This document shows, one piece after another, positions 21,649 to 32,503 of a stretch of DNA of 64,000 nucleotides. This DNA is from Cenococcum geophilum 1.58. Taxonomy: Eukaryota; Ascomycota; Dothideomycetes; Gloniales; Gloniaceae. The notes under the pieces were generated by a model. It did not search any database. It saw only the letters and a list, made by a program, of their open reading frames with translations, and was not told where the DNA came from. The number at the start of each line of letters is the position of its first letter. The first letter of the stretch is position 1. The position numbers were made by a program, and so were the translations under genes. The stretch spans positions 1,992,432 to 2,056,431 of the forward strand of contig KV748189.1 of the NCBI GenBank assembly GCA_001692895.1, written 5' to 3'.

Positions 21649-22340
21649 TGCTAAACAACTTAGCCGAATTTAAGACTATGCTATAGTTATCTATACTGCC
21701 TATAATTTCTAGTAAGCTAGCCAGTAACGCCTAATGCGAGAGTAAGGTTAGTATACTAAGGATAGGGTAAGGGATGGGGGTAATAAGAAGAAGGTCGCTG
21801 TCTACTATAGGAAGGAGTTTATATATACGCGTTAAGTTTTAAAAGAGCATAATATAATGCGGTATTAAGTAGGTTACCCTTTGGGTACCTAGTAGATAGG
21901 TAACTAATAGTTACTATAGTAAGGTCTTAGTGGTTCTGGACTATACTAGCCAGCTAATATCTCTATTTATTCTGGGCTTAAGCGTGTCTTTATTAACTAT
22001 AAGCTTACGCCATAAGAGCTTTATTAGTATTGGTTTAGACCTAATATTAGTGTTAAGCGTTTAAGGATCTCTGCCCTAGCTATACCTTATTATCCTACCC
22101 CTGTTTTTATACCTACTTATACCCCTACTAAGGGGTCTAGATCTTATTCTCGTTAGCCATCCCTTAGAGGGCCGATGGATACTAATCCTACTCCTAGGGA
22201 TAAGGTATAGTAGCTTTTCAGATTAGGTATTTGGGATTTATTCTTATATATAGTAGCAATTAAGGACCTTAATTAGGTGCTTAGGAAGGCCTTAAAAGGC
22301 TTTTAAAAAGAGCTTAGGAGCCCTAAAAATAATATTCCTA
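21649..22340 (+). pseudogene. Antisense Cys-rich ORF of Ty3-C, 3' part
   Basis: Continues the frame of 5684-6074 once Ty3-A1 and one GTAAA are removed: SSVNAKQLSRI, then DYAIVIYTAYNF and, further on, NKKKVAVYYRKEF. A Pro/Thr-rich stretch follows (IPYYPTPVFIPTYTPTKG near 22090). All stops up to about 22340 are TAA/TAG, and the true stop cannot be fixed; the frame could run on to about 22640 over the antisense of the chromodomain. Product unknown. Without introns the whole ORF is roughly 340-450 codons. Confidence 0.5.
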
Positions 22341-22399
22341 GTATAAATTAATAAATGGGAATACAATTCTAGCAAAATGCCCTATCAACTCTATACTAT

Positions 22400-24600
22400 A
22401 TACGTGAAAAGGCTGAGGACCCGTCTTGCCTTAGGCTGTAGCCCTATCCCTATAGTTTCTAGAGCTTATCTATACTATATCCGATTTAACCTATTTACTC
22501 TTTAGGGCCTTTTATAGCCTACTATAAGCTTTCTTTATAGGTTGCGATAACACTATAGTATTAGAGCGCTTTCTGCGATTTGCAGATTATAGACCTTAGT
22601 TCCAATATTCTTTTAGAATATCTTCGCAATAATTAAGGTGATCCTCTAGTTCCTATATAGAGTTCTTAGCGGGCTAGCCTAGCTATTTAACTTTAAATTA
22701 AAGCTTGTTCTTAACAGATTTATAGCGTAGTATAGCTTTAACCTTATACTACTTGCCTACTACTTTAGGGTGTTTAATTGGGCCTAAACGGAAGTTCTTT
22801 TCCGGTAGTAGTCTATGTTATAGCTCTAGTAGGTTTATATAAAACACTAAATGTATATGGGCTATAAATAGGGGTAGCTAGAGATAATAGGCTAGCTTGC
22901 TAATTTATTCCTTAACTTAAAAGGGACCTAGGTATCTTATATTAAGCTTCTTTAATAGTTAACGGGTCTTAATATTCGTTAAACGTAATAGAACCTTATC
23001 GCCTACTCCGAAATGCTTATCCTGGTGCTTATAGTTATACTAAAGTCTCTACTACTCTTGGGCATCTTATAGGCTCTGCTTCGCATACTTCTATTACTTT
23101 TCCCATTTCTAGAGGTATTCTTATACTCTTTAGTAGATGTCCTTAAACTTCCCGGTAGGATCCTATAATTAATTATACGGCCTTAGCTAGTAATTATTAG
23201 GTATACTATTAAACCTAAATAGTCGGACGCTATAGGTAATCTAGATTGGTGTATACTTATATAATACATATTACTTTAAATTGTAAGCGTACTCCGCGTA
23301 CGGAAGTAGCTTATACTAATTGTCTTACTAGTAGTTTAAATATATCTGTAGGTAAGACTCCAGTTTCTAGTTTTGGCGTTCCGTTTACCTATCCATCTGC
23401 GGGTAAAAAGCCGTACCATAATAGTGGTCTATCTTTAAATAGAAGTATAAATCCGACTAGTACTAACTTATAAAAACGCTGCCCCTATTAGTAATAATGG
23501 AGTGCGGTTAATCTACTTTAAGAAAGCATTTCTCCTTAATTAGGTTGGCGAGCTCTTATATATTAATCGTCTTATTAATAAGAAGATATTAGATGTACGT
23601 TAAAAACCTATTAATAAGTATAAGGACCGAATTATATATTTGTCTTTAGCCAACTTTAGATAGCGGGAGATCCGTAATAAAGTCTATAGCGTAATATCGC
23701 TATAGCTTACTAGTGGGGGAAACTAATTTAAGTAGACCCTATAGCTTATACCTGCGGATCTTATATACTTAACACTTCTTACAATAGCTAATATACTCCT
23801 TTGCTTCCTAATTAAGCCTTAGCCAATAGTATTTGCGTTAAAGTAATTCCACTATTTTTGCTTAACTATAGTGGCCGCCTAAAGGATTATCGTAATTCTT
23901 TATAAGAATCTTTTGTTGTAAATTTACTTCTTATAGCACCTAAACCTTACTACCTTTATATAGTAGGCCTATTAAGTCTAGTTCCCAATAGTGGCGCCTA
24001 GCAGCTTTCTTTCCGTTACGTTTCCGGTTTACTTCCGTATTAAAAATGGTATAAAAAGTGTCCCTCCGTTACATCTTACGGATAAGATCTATTAACCTTT
24101 TAGATAGTTCTCGGGTAAAAGCTATTTTATTCTATACTGCTCTAAGTATAAGATTAGATAGTACTATAGATTTTATAACTCTTTAATACGCGTACATTAG
24201 GAAGGCCGCTACGAGGTTAAAGTCCTTTAGTTATTATAGGGCTCCAAGTTCCGATTACTCTATAGCTTTGCTATTAGTTTAAGGGGATAGCTTAGTAATT
24301 AGGGATGGTGTATTACTAGATTCCGAGAATATATTAGGGACGTCCTGTTTAGGTATATTTAGACCCTTATTAGTAACGGACTGGGTACTAGCTAGAATAT
24401 TAGTAAAAACTAATAGGGCTTATACTGCCTAAGACTTAGTATATAAAGCTATAGGTGCTTAAGCATCCTATACCCGGAGCTTGTTTTACAATATAGGGAG
24501 TAAGATATTTATTATCTATTTTCCTTCTCCCGTTTTAAAGCCTTTAGCATAGTCTGGCCGTCGTAATAGTTTATTAGTAGGGTTATTTTCCCCTAGCTTA
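22400..24600 (-). pseudogene. Ty3-C integrase and chromodomain
   Basis: Minus-strand frame. The C-terminal chromodomain at about 22760-22600 reads YKVKAILRYKSVKNKL, then ELEDHLNYCEDI, with Trp codons now TAG. Upstream (in sense) are the integrase C-terminal region with VGDKVLLRL near 22990 and the catalytic core. Chromodomains of such elements bind methylated H3K9 in known chromoviruses, which fits a heterochromatin setting. The open plus frame at 23246-23473 is a shadow of this region. Confidence 0.75.
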
Positions 24601-26990
24601 TATTCAATCTTAAAATTAAATCACGCGAGCTCCTTTACCTATCTAGCTTGTTAAGGTATAAGCTCCTTTATAGTTATAAAATAGCGTAGATTATAATAAT
24701 CTAAGAGTATATAAGTGGTATAGCTCGCGTGCTTAAGGTAGTGTCGCCACTATTTAAAGCAGTTAACTATAGCCAGCAGTTCCTTATCGTGGGTATAATA
24801 CCTAACTTTAGGTCCCTAGAATTTTCTACTATAAAATACTACTAGTCTTTAATGGAGCTGGGTAGTATCTGGATGCCTATTAGGTTATAGTAGGATACTA
24901 GCAAGGGAAAATTTTAATATATTAGTGATTATTATTAATGGCTAATTTAGGTCGAAATGCCGTAGTAATAGAGCTTTTATAAACTTTACGCAAAGTTTTT
25001 AAAAAGCCTTTTAAACCTTTCTAGGCCATAACCATGGCTTATACTATTTAGTTAGTCCCTTTTTAGTTTTCTTCCTTACCGCCTTTAAGCTTTTTACTCC
25101 TTAGGTTAGGTTTTAGGAAGCTTCCGCAATATAGTTAAATAGGTATTAGGTGACGTTTAAGTAGTTATAGATAAAGCGCCTATAGAAATTAGTAAAGCCT
25201 AGGAATACTTAAACATCCTAGTAGCTCTTTAGCTCCGGCTACTCCTAGATTATCTACACCCGTATTAGGTTTATAACTACACCTATAGGCGTTATAATAT
25301 AACCTAGGAACTTGACCTGCTTAGTATTAAAGATATACTTTAACGCCTTAGCGTAAAGGCCCTAATTATCTAAACGTTCTAGCACTTCGCGGACGTGTTG
25401 CTTGTATTAATCCTTATCTTCTAAGTAGATTAAGATATTATCTAAATAGACGATGTATATACGGTTAACTAGTCCTCCTAAGGCTCTGTAAATGTATAAT
25501 TGGAATGTTATAGGCATATTAGCTAGCCTAAAAGGCATTACTAGATACTTAAAGTGGCCGTATTAGGTCTTAAAAGCGGTCTTTTACTTATCCCCTTTTT
25601 TAATACGGAGCCTATAATAGGCGTCTTATAGGTCTAACTTTGTAAAGATCTTCGCCCTAAATAGTTAATCCAGCATTTTACTAACTAGTGGTAGTAGGTA
25701 ACGGTTCTTAATTATAATCTTATTAAGACTGTAATAGTTTATATATAGCCTTATAGTTCTATTTAGTTTTAGGATAAAGAGGATTAGCGCGCCTAATAGC
25801 GACTTATTAGGCTGGATCTATCCCTTTTCTAGTAAGCCATTAAGGTACTCTCGTAGGATCTTAAGCTCTTTACGCAAGAGGTTATAGATAAGAAGGTTTA
25901 GCGGTTATTTGCCTTCTTCTAGATTAATTATATAATTATACTCTAAGTTCTGCGGTAGGACTTTAGCTCTTCTACCCAAAAATACCCTTAATAAGTCCCT
26001 TAGGCCTACTAGAATATTTAATAAATTAGGGTCGCGTTTATCCTTTACGTTATTATTAGGTAGGTATTAGAGCTCCCTTAGGATACTTATAGGCAGCGTT
26101 ATGCGCTATAGTGGTTGCTCGTATATGGTTACCACCGTACATTAAACCGTTTTATATAGTAGCCAGTAGAGGGTAGAGAACTCCTTAACATAGCGTTTAA
26201 GGTACTATAGTATACTCTTTGTATATTACTTAAGCTAGAGTAACCTATAGCGGTTAAAGTATCTTATAAGATCCTTAAGATCGCCGCCTCCTTATAATGT
26301 CTCTGCGACCTATCCGGTAGTTCCCTATAAGGTCTCCATTATAAAGGGGTTATTACCTATATTAGACTCTATACCTATTTTACTATTAAATAGGGGTTAG
26401 ATCTAATACTCCTTTAGGTATAAAGCGTATACTATTTCGCCTAGGGCTATATTCTCTAGGATGTCCTTTAGGCTTATTAGTAATATACGCCCTTTTAAAT
26501 CTTTATTATTCCACTATTTAAAGGCTTTAATCTTAAAGCGTATCTTAAAATCTACTTCTGCTAGCTAAAGGTATTTAAGGATAAGGTTATAACCTATAAA
26601 GTTAGCCGCCTAAAAGGGTTGCGGGCTAACTACCTTAGTGCGGTTTTATATATTAGCTACTAATACTATAAGCTTATAGGCACTATATAGTTTAATCTAA
26701 TACTTATTTAAGAAGTCTATAATAGGTTTCCGCCACCTTTACAATAGAATAAGTTTATGCTTTTTTACTAAATTATATTATATAAGATTAATTTTAGCGC
26801 CGCTATTATATAGTGCTTAGAACTAATATACCTTACCTATAAGGAGTATTATTTTTAGCTTAATAGTAATATAGAGAGTCTCTCCTTCTATATCTTGCCC
26901 TGGTGATAGCTAGGAGAGGTCCGCAATTAGGGCTTTTCTTTTTTTAAATTATTAGTGCGATTATCGCCCTACTTATTTTTCTAATAAAAT
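24600..26990 (-). pseudogene. Ty3-C protease, reverse transcriptase and RNase H
   Basis: Minus strand. Reverse transcriptase carries IYIVYLDNILIYLE at about 25480-25430 (YLDD with the second Asp to Asn). RNase H follows with VVFYSRKF, then YYTHDKELLAIVNCF at about 24870-24720. An aspartic protease is expected around 26100-26900, but I could not place its D-S/T-G with certainty. The frame is kept, with TAA/TAG stops throughout. It would copy element RNA to DNA. Confidence 0.8.
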
Positions 26991-26999
26991 CTACTTTTA

Positions 27000-28690
27000 G
27001 AGTTTTCTCTTAACTTTTTAGAGTGTTTCCGTAAAGGTGCTAGATAGGTATTAGGTTAGCCCTAGGAGTTTTTCCCGTTATTTAAGGTTCCTAACTTTAA
27101 CCCTTTTAAAGTTCTCTTTAAGAACGGCTTCTTTAAAGGTTAGGTCTGCCCTATATTACTATTAAAGTACCTACGCTTTTAATAACCCCCTAGCTTTCTA
27201 CCGGAAGAGGTCTGGTTCCTTACTATATCTTTAGCGTTTAAAACTACTCATTTAAAATCTATATATATAGTAATCCGTAATAGGGCTCCTACGCGCTTTA
27301 TTTTATTATAAATTGCTAGCTTAATTTTAGCCTAGATAAACCCAATCTTTTCCTTCTTATAAATGCTACCGTTCTTATTTTTAAAGAGCTCTAAATCTAT
27401 TTATTAAGTATAAGTTTCTATAAAGTTTATAAACTGGCGGAAGTTATAGCGGTTAAGCTATATCCCATTCTAGAATAGCTTTATATTATTATATTATATA
27501 ATATACGGATCTTAAGTCTATTTTTTTTTAAAAAGGTTTACAGCTATAGCTATATAATAATTTGCTCTTTATTAAGCTAATTAAGTGCAATCTAGTTTAG
27601 TAATTAGTCTTTAATCTTGCTAATAATCTAGTATATACGCTCTTTGGTATTATCTTATATTATTAGTATCTTAAAAAAGTTATTTACCTTACGAACCCAA
27701 TTATCTAACTATTAGGCGTTAGGTCTATGGCGGAGTTCTAAACTACTAAAGGCCTTAGCCAGTTAATCTATATCCTTTTTCCATTTATAGCGTAAATAAC
27801 TCTTAAAGTCTTCTATACCTCCTTAGGTAGGTACTAGGTAGCTCTTAGGAAGCCCTTAGTCTTAACTAAGTTATAAAAGAATTTGCTTAGCTTAGATTAG
27901 ACTCTACTAAATCTAGATTTACTCTTAAAGGGTTTTAATATATTTATTAGTGGCTTCCTCCCGCATAGCTTCCGAGAGCCTTATAATAGCTTCCCAATAT
28001 CTATTTTAAAGGAGATTAGTATGGGGCTCTTAACCTTCTAAACTCGGGCCTAGGGAGGCTCCTACTATAAAGGTAGTATTAGTACTAGTAGCTGGTATAG
28101 GCTTCCTAATAAGGCTCGGGTTTTAAGTTAATAATTAGCTTAGATTACCTAAAGGAGTAGGCCCACTTAGCTTATAAGCAGTTTATATACTACTACTATG
28201 CCAATTATAGGCTAGTAGTCTTCCGGGAGGGTTCCGGTTAGTTCCCTAGTTAAACGCGTTAGTATATTTCTCTAGCATTTCTAGCTTAGGGGAAGATCTT
28301 AGAGTTACCTTTAGCGCTTAATCTTCCGATTAGTCTAGGTGGGGCCAGAGGGGTTCCGGTTACTTTTTAGTAGCGTTGCGACCGTTATAGAGGGTGTTTG
28401 TATTTTCCTTAGCGTTACTAGTGACCGTAGGTATATAAGAGTCTTCGAGCTCCTAAAGTATCTAGGTATTAGGGCTTATTCAGCCGTCTTACCTAGAGGG
28501 TTATATTGTTACAATCTCTCGCTATTAAAGGGACCTTTCTACCTTTGCGCGATGGCTTTCTATAAGGTATCCGTAGAGTTTTCGTTTAAGTCGTCGCGAG
28601 ATTTTAAGGAAGAATAGTGGTTGTAAATAAAAGGTATAAATAAACAATCTAGTCCTTAAAGCCGACTGCCCTTCTAAAAAAGAGTAGGAA
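27000..28690 (-). pseudogene. Ty3-C gag remnant
   Basis: Minus-strand frame between the 5' LTR and protease. Its N-terminal part reads SRDDLNENSTDTL, then IPRYFRSSKTLIYLRSL. Near 27200-27150, KRRYFNSN may be a decayed zinc knuckle. The open plus frame at 28339-28617 is a shadow. Start codon not identified. Confidence 0.55.
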
Positions 28691-28699
28691 GGATTTAAA

Positions 28700-28914
28700 T
28701 ATAAGGGGATCTTATAGATAGGGGGCTATAAGGACACGATTAAAATAGGATAGATTAGTAAAAGAGACGAATCCTTAAGGAGGTAAGGCCTTTAGGATTA
28801 TAGAGACTATATACTACGGGCACGTGCCTCTAGTACGTGACTGATAACTATCTAAGGGGCGTTCGGGGGTTGTCCTAAGGGCAACCCAAGGTGTCCGCAA
28901 TAATATCCCTTACA
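28700..28914 (-). repeat. Ty3-C 5' LTR (215 bp)
   Basis: Begins TATAAGGGGATC and ends ATATCCCTTACA with the CA intact. Followed by TSD GAAAG (28915-28919). Confidence 0.95.
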
Positions 28915-28919
28915 GAAAG

Positions 28920-30880
28920 AGCCTAATATTAAGAGTAGTAAGCAATAAGATTTAAGCTCTAAAGACGACTTAGCTTTAGGGCTTTTTACCCTAAATAAGA
29001 TACCAGAATTTAACTTATTAGAGCCTCTACTACCGTCCTTAAACACCTTAGCAAAGAAGCCGCACTATATTATAGTTCTAACTAATAAAGCTAAGCTAAA
29101 GAAGAAAATTAATGGTGATGTAGGAGAGCAAAACGTGGTTAAAGGAAAGAGACTTAAAGGACGATTAAAGATCTATATAGGCTTTCTTGCTAATGTTACT
29201 AACTAGAGCCTTTTAGCTTAAAGATTAGCCTTTAATATAAGGCTTATATTTTATAAAAAGCTACACTATAACTAGCTCCTACCGCCGCCTAGGAATTAGA
29301 AGGAGCTTTAAAGATATTAATATAAGGAAGAGTTCGCGGCTACTACCTGAAAGGAATATACGGACCTTTAAAATTAAGAAACGTTTTAAGTTATTAATAA
29401 GATAATCTATACTAAAACAGTGCCTATTATCTAGGTATTTATATATAAGACTAATATTAATGGATATCTAATAAGGTTTAAAGCTTATTTTTGCGTATAA
29501 GGTAATCTATAAAAGTTAGTTTATAAGGATACCTATACCGTAACTTTAGTAGCAAGATTATTTAGAGCCTTAATAGCTATTATTGTAATATTTAACCTAG
29601 ACTGCTAGTAAGGCGACGCTATTAATATATTTACAAATAGCGTAATTAATAAGGTTATATACGTTAAGTATCTAAATAGATTTTTAATTAAGGGTAAGTG
29701 CCTACTTCTCTAAAGAGCCCTTTACGGATTAAGGCGATCACCTCTGCTATAGCACGGTAACTTAATAATAACGCTAAAAAAGGAAGGCTTAAAGCTAGTA
29801 GCGGAGGAGCCTTACCTATATTATAACGATTGGCTAATAATCTTTTTCTACGTTAATAATATTATAGCTATATTTAGGAAGAAAGACCTACTTAAGCTTT
29901 AAACTTTTAAGGAGCACCTTATAAAAAAGTACAAGATAAAGAACCTAGGTAACCTTACCTAGTTCTTAAGAATTTAAATTATCTGTAATAAAAAGAATAG
30001 AAAGCTCTAGCTTAGCTAGAATTCCTATATTAATAAAATTACAATAAGCTTTAAAGTTAAAGATTATCGCAAGATATATACACTAATAGGTATTAAGGAA
30101 CTTAAGCCTAATCCGGAGCAAGCCTTTAAGTAGGATACCTATACCTATTAGAGAAAAGTTGGATCTATACTCTATACAGCTAATATTACTTATTTAGATA
30201 TAGTGAGAACAGTAAGTAAGCTGTTAGAATTCTTACAAAATCTATTACTAATTTATGACGCAGCTGCTACGAGGGTAATTGCCTACCTTAATCAAATTAA
30301 GACTCTTGCGATTAAGTACTTAAAGGAGAATGTAATAAACTAGATCTTTGTAAGGGCAAGCAATGCGTTATTTAGCAATAATCTAGTGAGTAGAAAGAGC
30401 ATAAAAGGCTATCTATTCACCTTATTTAGGGGATTAATTAACTAGCGATCTATAAAGCAGAAGTTAGTAATAAAATTAAGCACGAAAGTAGAGCTCTTAG
30501 CCCTATCGCATACAGCTACCAAGTTAATTTAGTGGCAGCGATTCTTTAAAGAAATTGGATTTAACCTTAATAAGAAGTAAATAATATATTGTGACAACCT
30601 ATAGACTATTTAACTACTAACTAAAAGCAACATGGAGCTTAATACTAAGCTTTAATACGTTAATATCTATTACCACTAGCTCCGCTAGGAAGTTTATAAA
30701 GAAAGCATTAATATTAAATAGGTGCCTACTGCGGATATAATAGTAAACGGCCTAATAAAGGCTCTACCTCGTTAAAAGTATAAGACGTTTATTTAGTAAT
30801 TAAACCTCGTTAATATTAAGGATCTAATTTAATTTAATTAGAATAATATTTAGGCAAGGTAAATATATAGAGGATTTCCT
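28920..30880 (+). pseudogene. Copia-B reverse transcriptase and RNase H remnant
   Basis: Continues the Copia-B frame after Ty3-C. Reverse transcriptase shows RALYGLRRSPLL near 29720 and FFYVNNIIAIFRK near 29850 (the YVDD box with both Asp to Asn). RNase H shows STKVELLALSHTATKLI near 30490, then IYCDNL and VPTADIIVNGLIKALPR near 30730-30770, the usual copia C-terminus. Stops are TAA/TAG. Mutation of both catalytic Asp codons fits RIP at GAT/GAC followed by A. Confidence 0.88.
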
Positions 30881-30950
30881 TTAACTTAACACCAAATTGC
30901 TATTATAACTTTTTAGTATTTCTATAGCAGCCTAGAAGGCTCTATATAGC

Positions 30951-30960
30951 TAGGGGGGTG
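30951..30960 (+). other. Copia-B polypurine tract
   Basis: TAGGGGGGTG lies directly before the 3' LTR start TGTTAACC, the normal primer site for plus-strand DNA synthesis. Confidence 0.75.
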
Positions 30961-31222
30961 TGTTAACCTAAATTAAAGTTCCTTACTACCATTGTAATAC
31001 TGTCTAACGACCTAAATCGTCTATACGAACTATATTTTAGTTATCTCGTATCTTAAGCTTATATATCTTATTAAACGTCTTATTACCTATTTTTCTTAAC
31101 TATAACCTACTACATGACGACGTTGTTGTTATTATATTTAGGACTTACCTAATGTATATAAGAGAGCTTTTAGAGCCCTCTTTAATAAAACAGAGTTCTT
31201 ATTCCTAATTGTCCGTTTAATA
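30961..31222 (+). repeat. Copia-B 3' LTR (262 bp)
   Basis: Begins TGTTAACCTAAATT and ends CCGTTTAATA. Followed by TSD TTTAA (31223-31227). Confidence 0.93.
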
Positions 31223-31227
31223 TTTAA

Positions 31228-31900
31228 TAACTACTCTTCTTAGGTCCCCCTTAGGTCCCTTATTTTTTAGTAATCCTTTTTTATTAATATTACCTAACCT
31301 AATCTCTTTTAATACTCCTATACTTTTCTTATAGTATTTTTTAAATTCTCTAATAGTTCCTAGGTAGTCTTATTATAGCCTATCTACTTAACCTTATACT
31401 ATATTTTATTATTAACATCCTTATAACTAATAATTTTTAAAACTTACTATTTATCCTCTTCCTGTCCCCTATATATATCTACTTTATAAACTAGTGACTT
31501 AATATTTCTATATACTAGCTCTAGTATTATAATGTACTATATAGGGTAGATCTTTATTCTAGCTAGTAAGTTTAACTTAAACGTAACTAGTAAAATTCTT
31601 TAGGTAGTTTTAAAAGGTCCTAGTCTAACGTAGTTTAACTTCTTACTTAGTTGTTAACTCTTAAAATTTTTATATAGTAGCTATACTTTATCTCCCTCCT
31701 TAAGATCTAGTCCCTTAGATCTCTTAGCATTATAATACCTTTTTATTCTTTTTTATACCTTTTTTACTAATTCTATAAGGTCTATATAAAGATTTATTAG
31801 TATCTTAATTTTTTCTTTAGCTATACTACTTATTTTCTTTACTTATTATAGTAACAACAATATTCTTAACTTATATTTATAATTTGCCTTAAATAGTAAT
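31228..31900 (-). pseudogene. Ty3-A0 piece 2: end of antisense ORF, chromodomain, integrase C-terminus
   Basis: Collinear with 7165-7830 and 39205-39880 of the sister copies. The first roughly 60 bases finish the plus-strand antisense ORF; the rest is minus-strand pol (chromodomain, then integrase C-terminal part). Ends at TSD GTAAT (31896-31900) of Copia-F. Heavily decayed. Confidence 0.8.
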
Positions 31901-32116
31901 TGTTGGGAATAAAGGCAAATGGTCACCATATGAGGCATATTGCCGTCACGTGTGGCAAGTTGCCGTTACGTGCGGCAAGTTGCTATCACGTGCCGCCGCG
32001 GCACTAGCGTGGTGAGGAACCTTAAGTTCCTTACCCCTTTCTTTAAGAAGAATACAGAACAATTATTATACTATCTACGAACCGTAGCTACGTAATATCA
32101 CCTTATATAACTAACA
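31901..32116 (+). repeat. Copia-F 5' LTR (216 bp)
   Basis: Begins TGTTGGGAATAAAGG and ends TATAACTAACA. Contains three repeated units built on TTGCC...ACGTG...GGCAA (31941-31995), with CACGTG at 31947 and 31987 and TACGTG at 31967. CACGTG is a classic bHLH-type site, so these may be promoter elements. Confidence 0.95.
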
Positions 32117-32503
32117 CTGATTAGTAATTAACTTTACTGTTATACTACAGAACAGTAAGGTATTCCACTAAGAAGAGACGAGCCACTATACCAGTGCTAC
32201 TTGTGCTAGAGGAAGCTGTCTTTTAAGGTTAGAACTGGTCCTAAACCTTAAATAGAACTCTTCTACGAATCTAAGGATCTAAAGGCTAGAACTGGTCCTA
32301 AGCCTTTCTAAGATTACGGATTCTTGCGTCTATTACGTAGAACAACACGCTTTATAAGTTTTTGCGATTTAAGGCTAAAACTGGTCCTAAGCCCTATAAT
32401 TGCAAATATACGTTATGAACGCGTACTAAATAATAAATATATATTACGAATGCGTACTAAACGACAATCCCTACACTAATAATACTTCTCTCCCTTTAAA
32501 AAT

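Larger units (their letters stand above)
4420..28914 (-). mobile_element. Ty3-C, chromodomain Ty3/gypsy retrotransposon carrying nested Ty3-A1
   Basis: Two 215-bp LTRs with a perfect GAAAG TSD. Pol is read on the minus strand: gag about 28650-27000, protease, reverse transcriptase around 25450, RNase H around 24800, integrase and a chromodomain near 22600. Between pol and the 3' LTR lie an antisense plus-strand ORF with an intron and a non-coding tail of about 1 kb. A C-run at 4637-4647 (G-run in sense) is the polypurine tract. The element is interrupted by Ty3-A1 (6075-21643, TSD GTAAA); without it the length is about 8.9 kb, long for a plain gypsy element and in line with an added gene. Confidence 0.92.
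1405..31222 (+). mobile_element. Copia-B, Ty1/copia retrotransposon carrying a nested Ty3-C
   Basis: Two 262-bp LTRs frame gag, protease/integrase and reverse transcriptase/RNase H in copia order on the plus strand. The TSD is TTTAG (1400-1404) and TTTAA (31223-31227, one G-to-A change). The uninterrupted target is visible in the sister gypsy copy at about 39192-39210. A G-rich polypurine tract ends at 30960, just before the 3' LTR. After removing Ty3-C (4420-28914) and one TSD, the element is about 5.3 kb, a usual copia size. All ORFs are broken by TAA/TAG. Confidence 0.92.

Noticed and set aside
28339-28617. 92-codon plus-strand open frame as a gene
   Set aside because: It is the opposite strand of Ty3-C gag, and the gag frame continues through it with only RIP-type stops.
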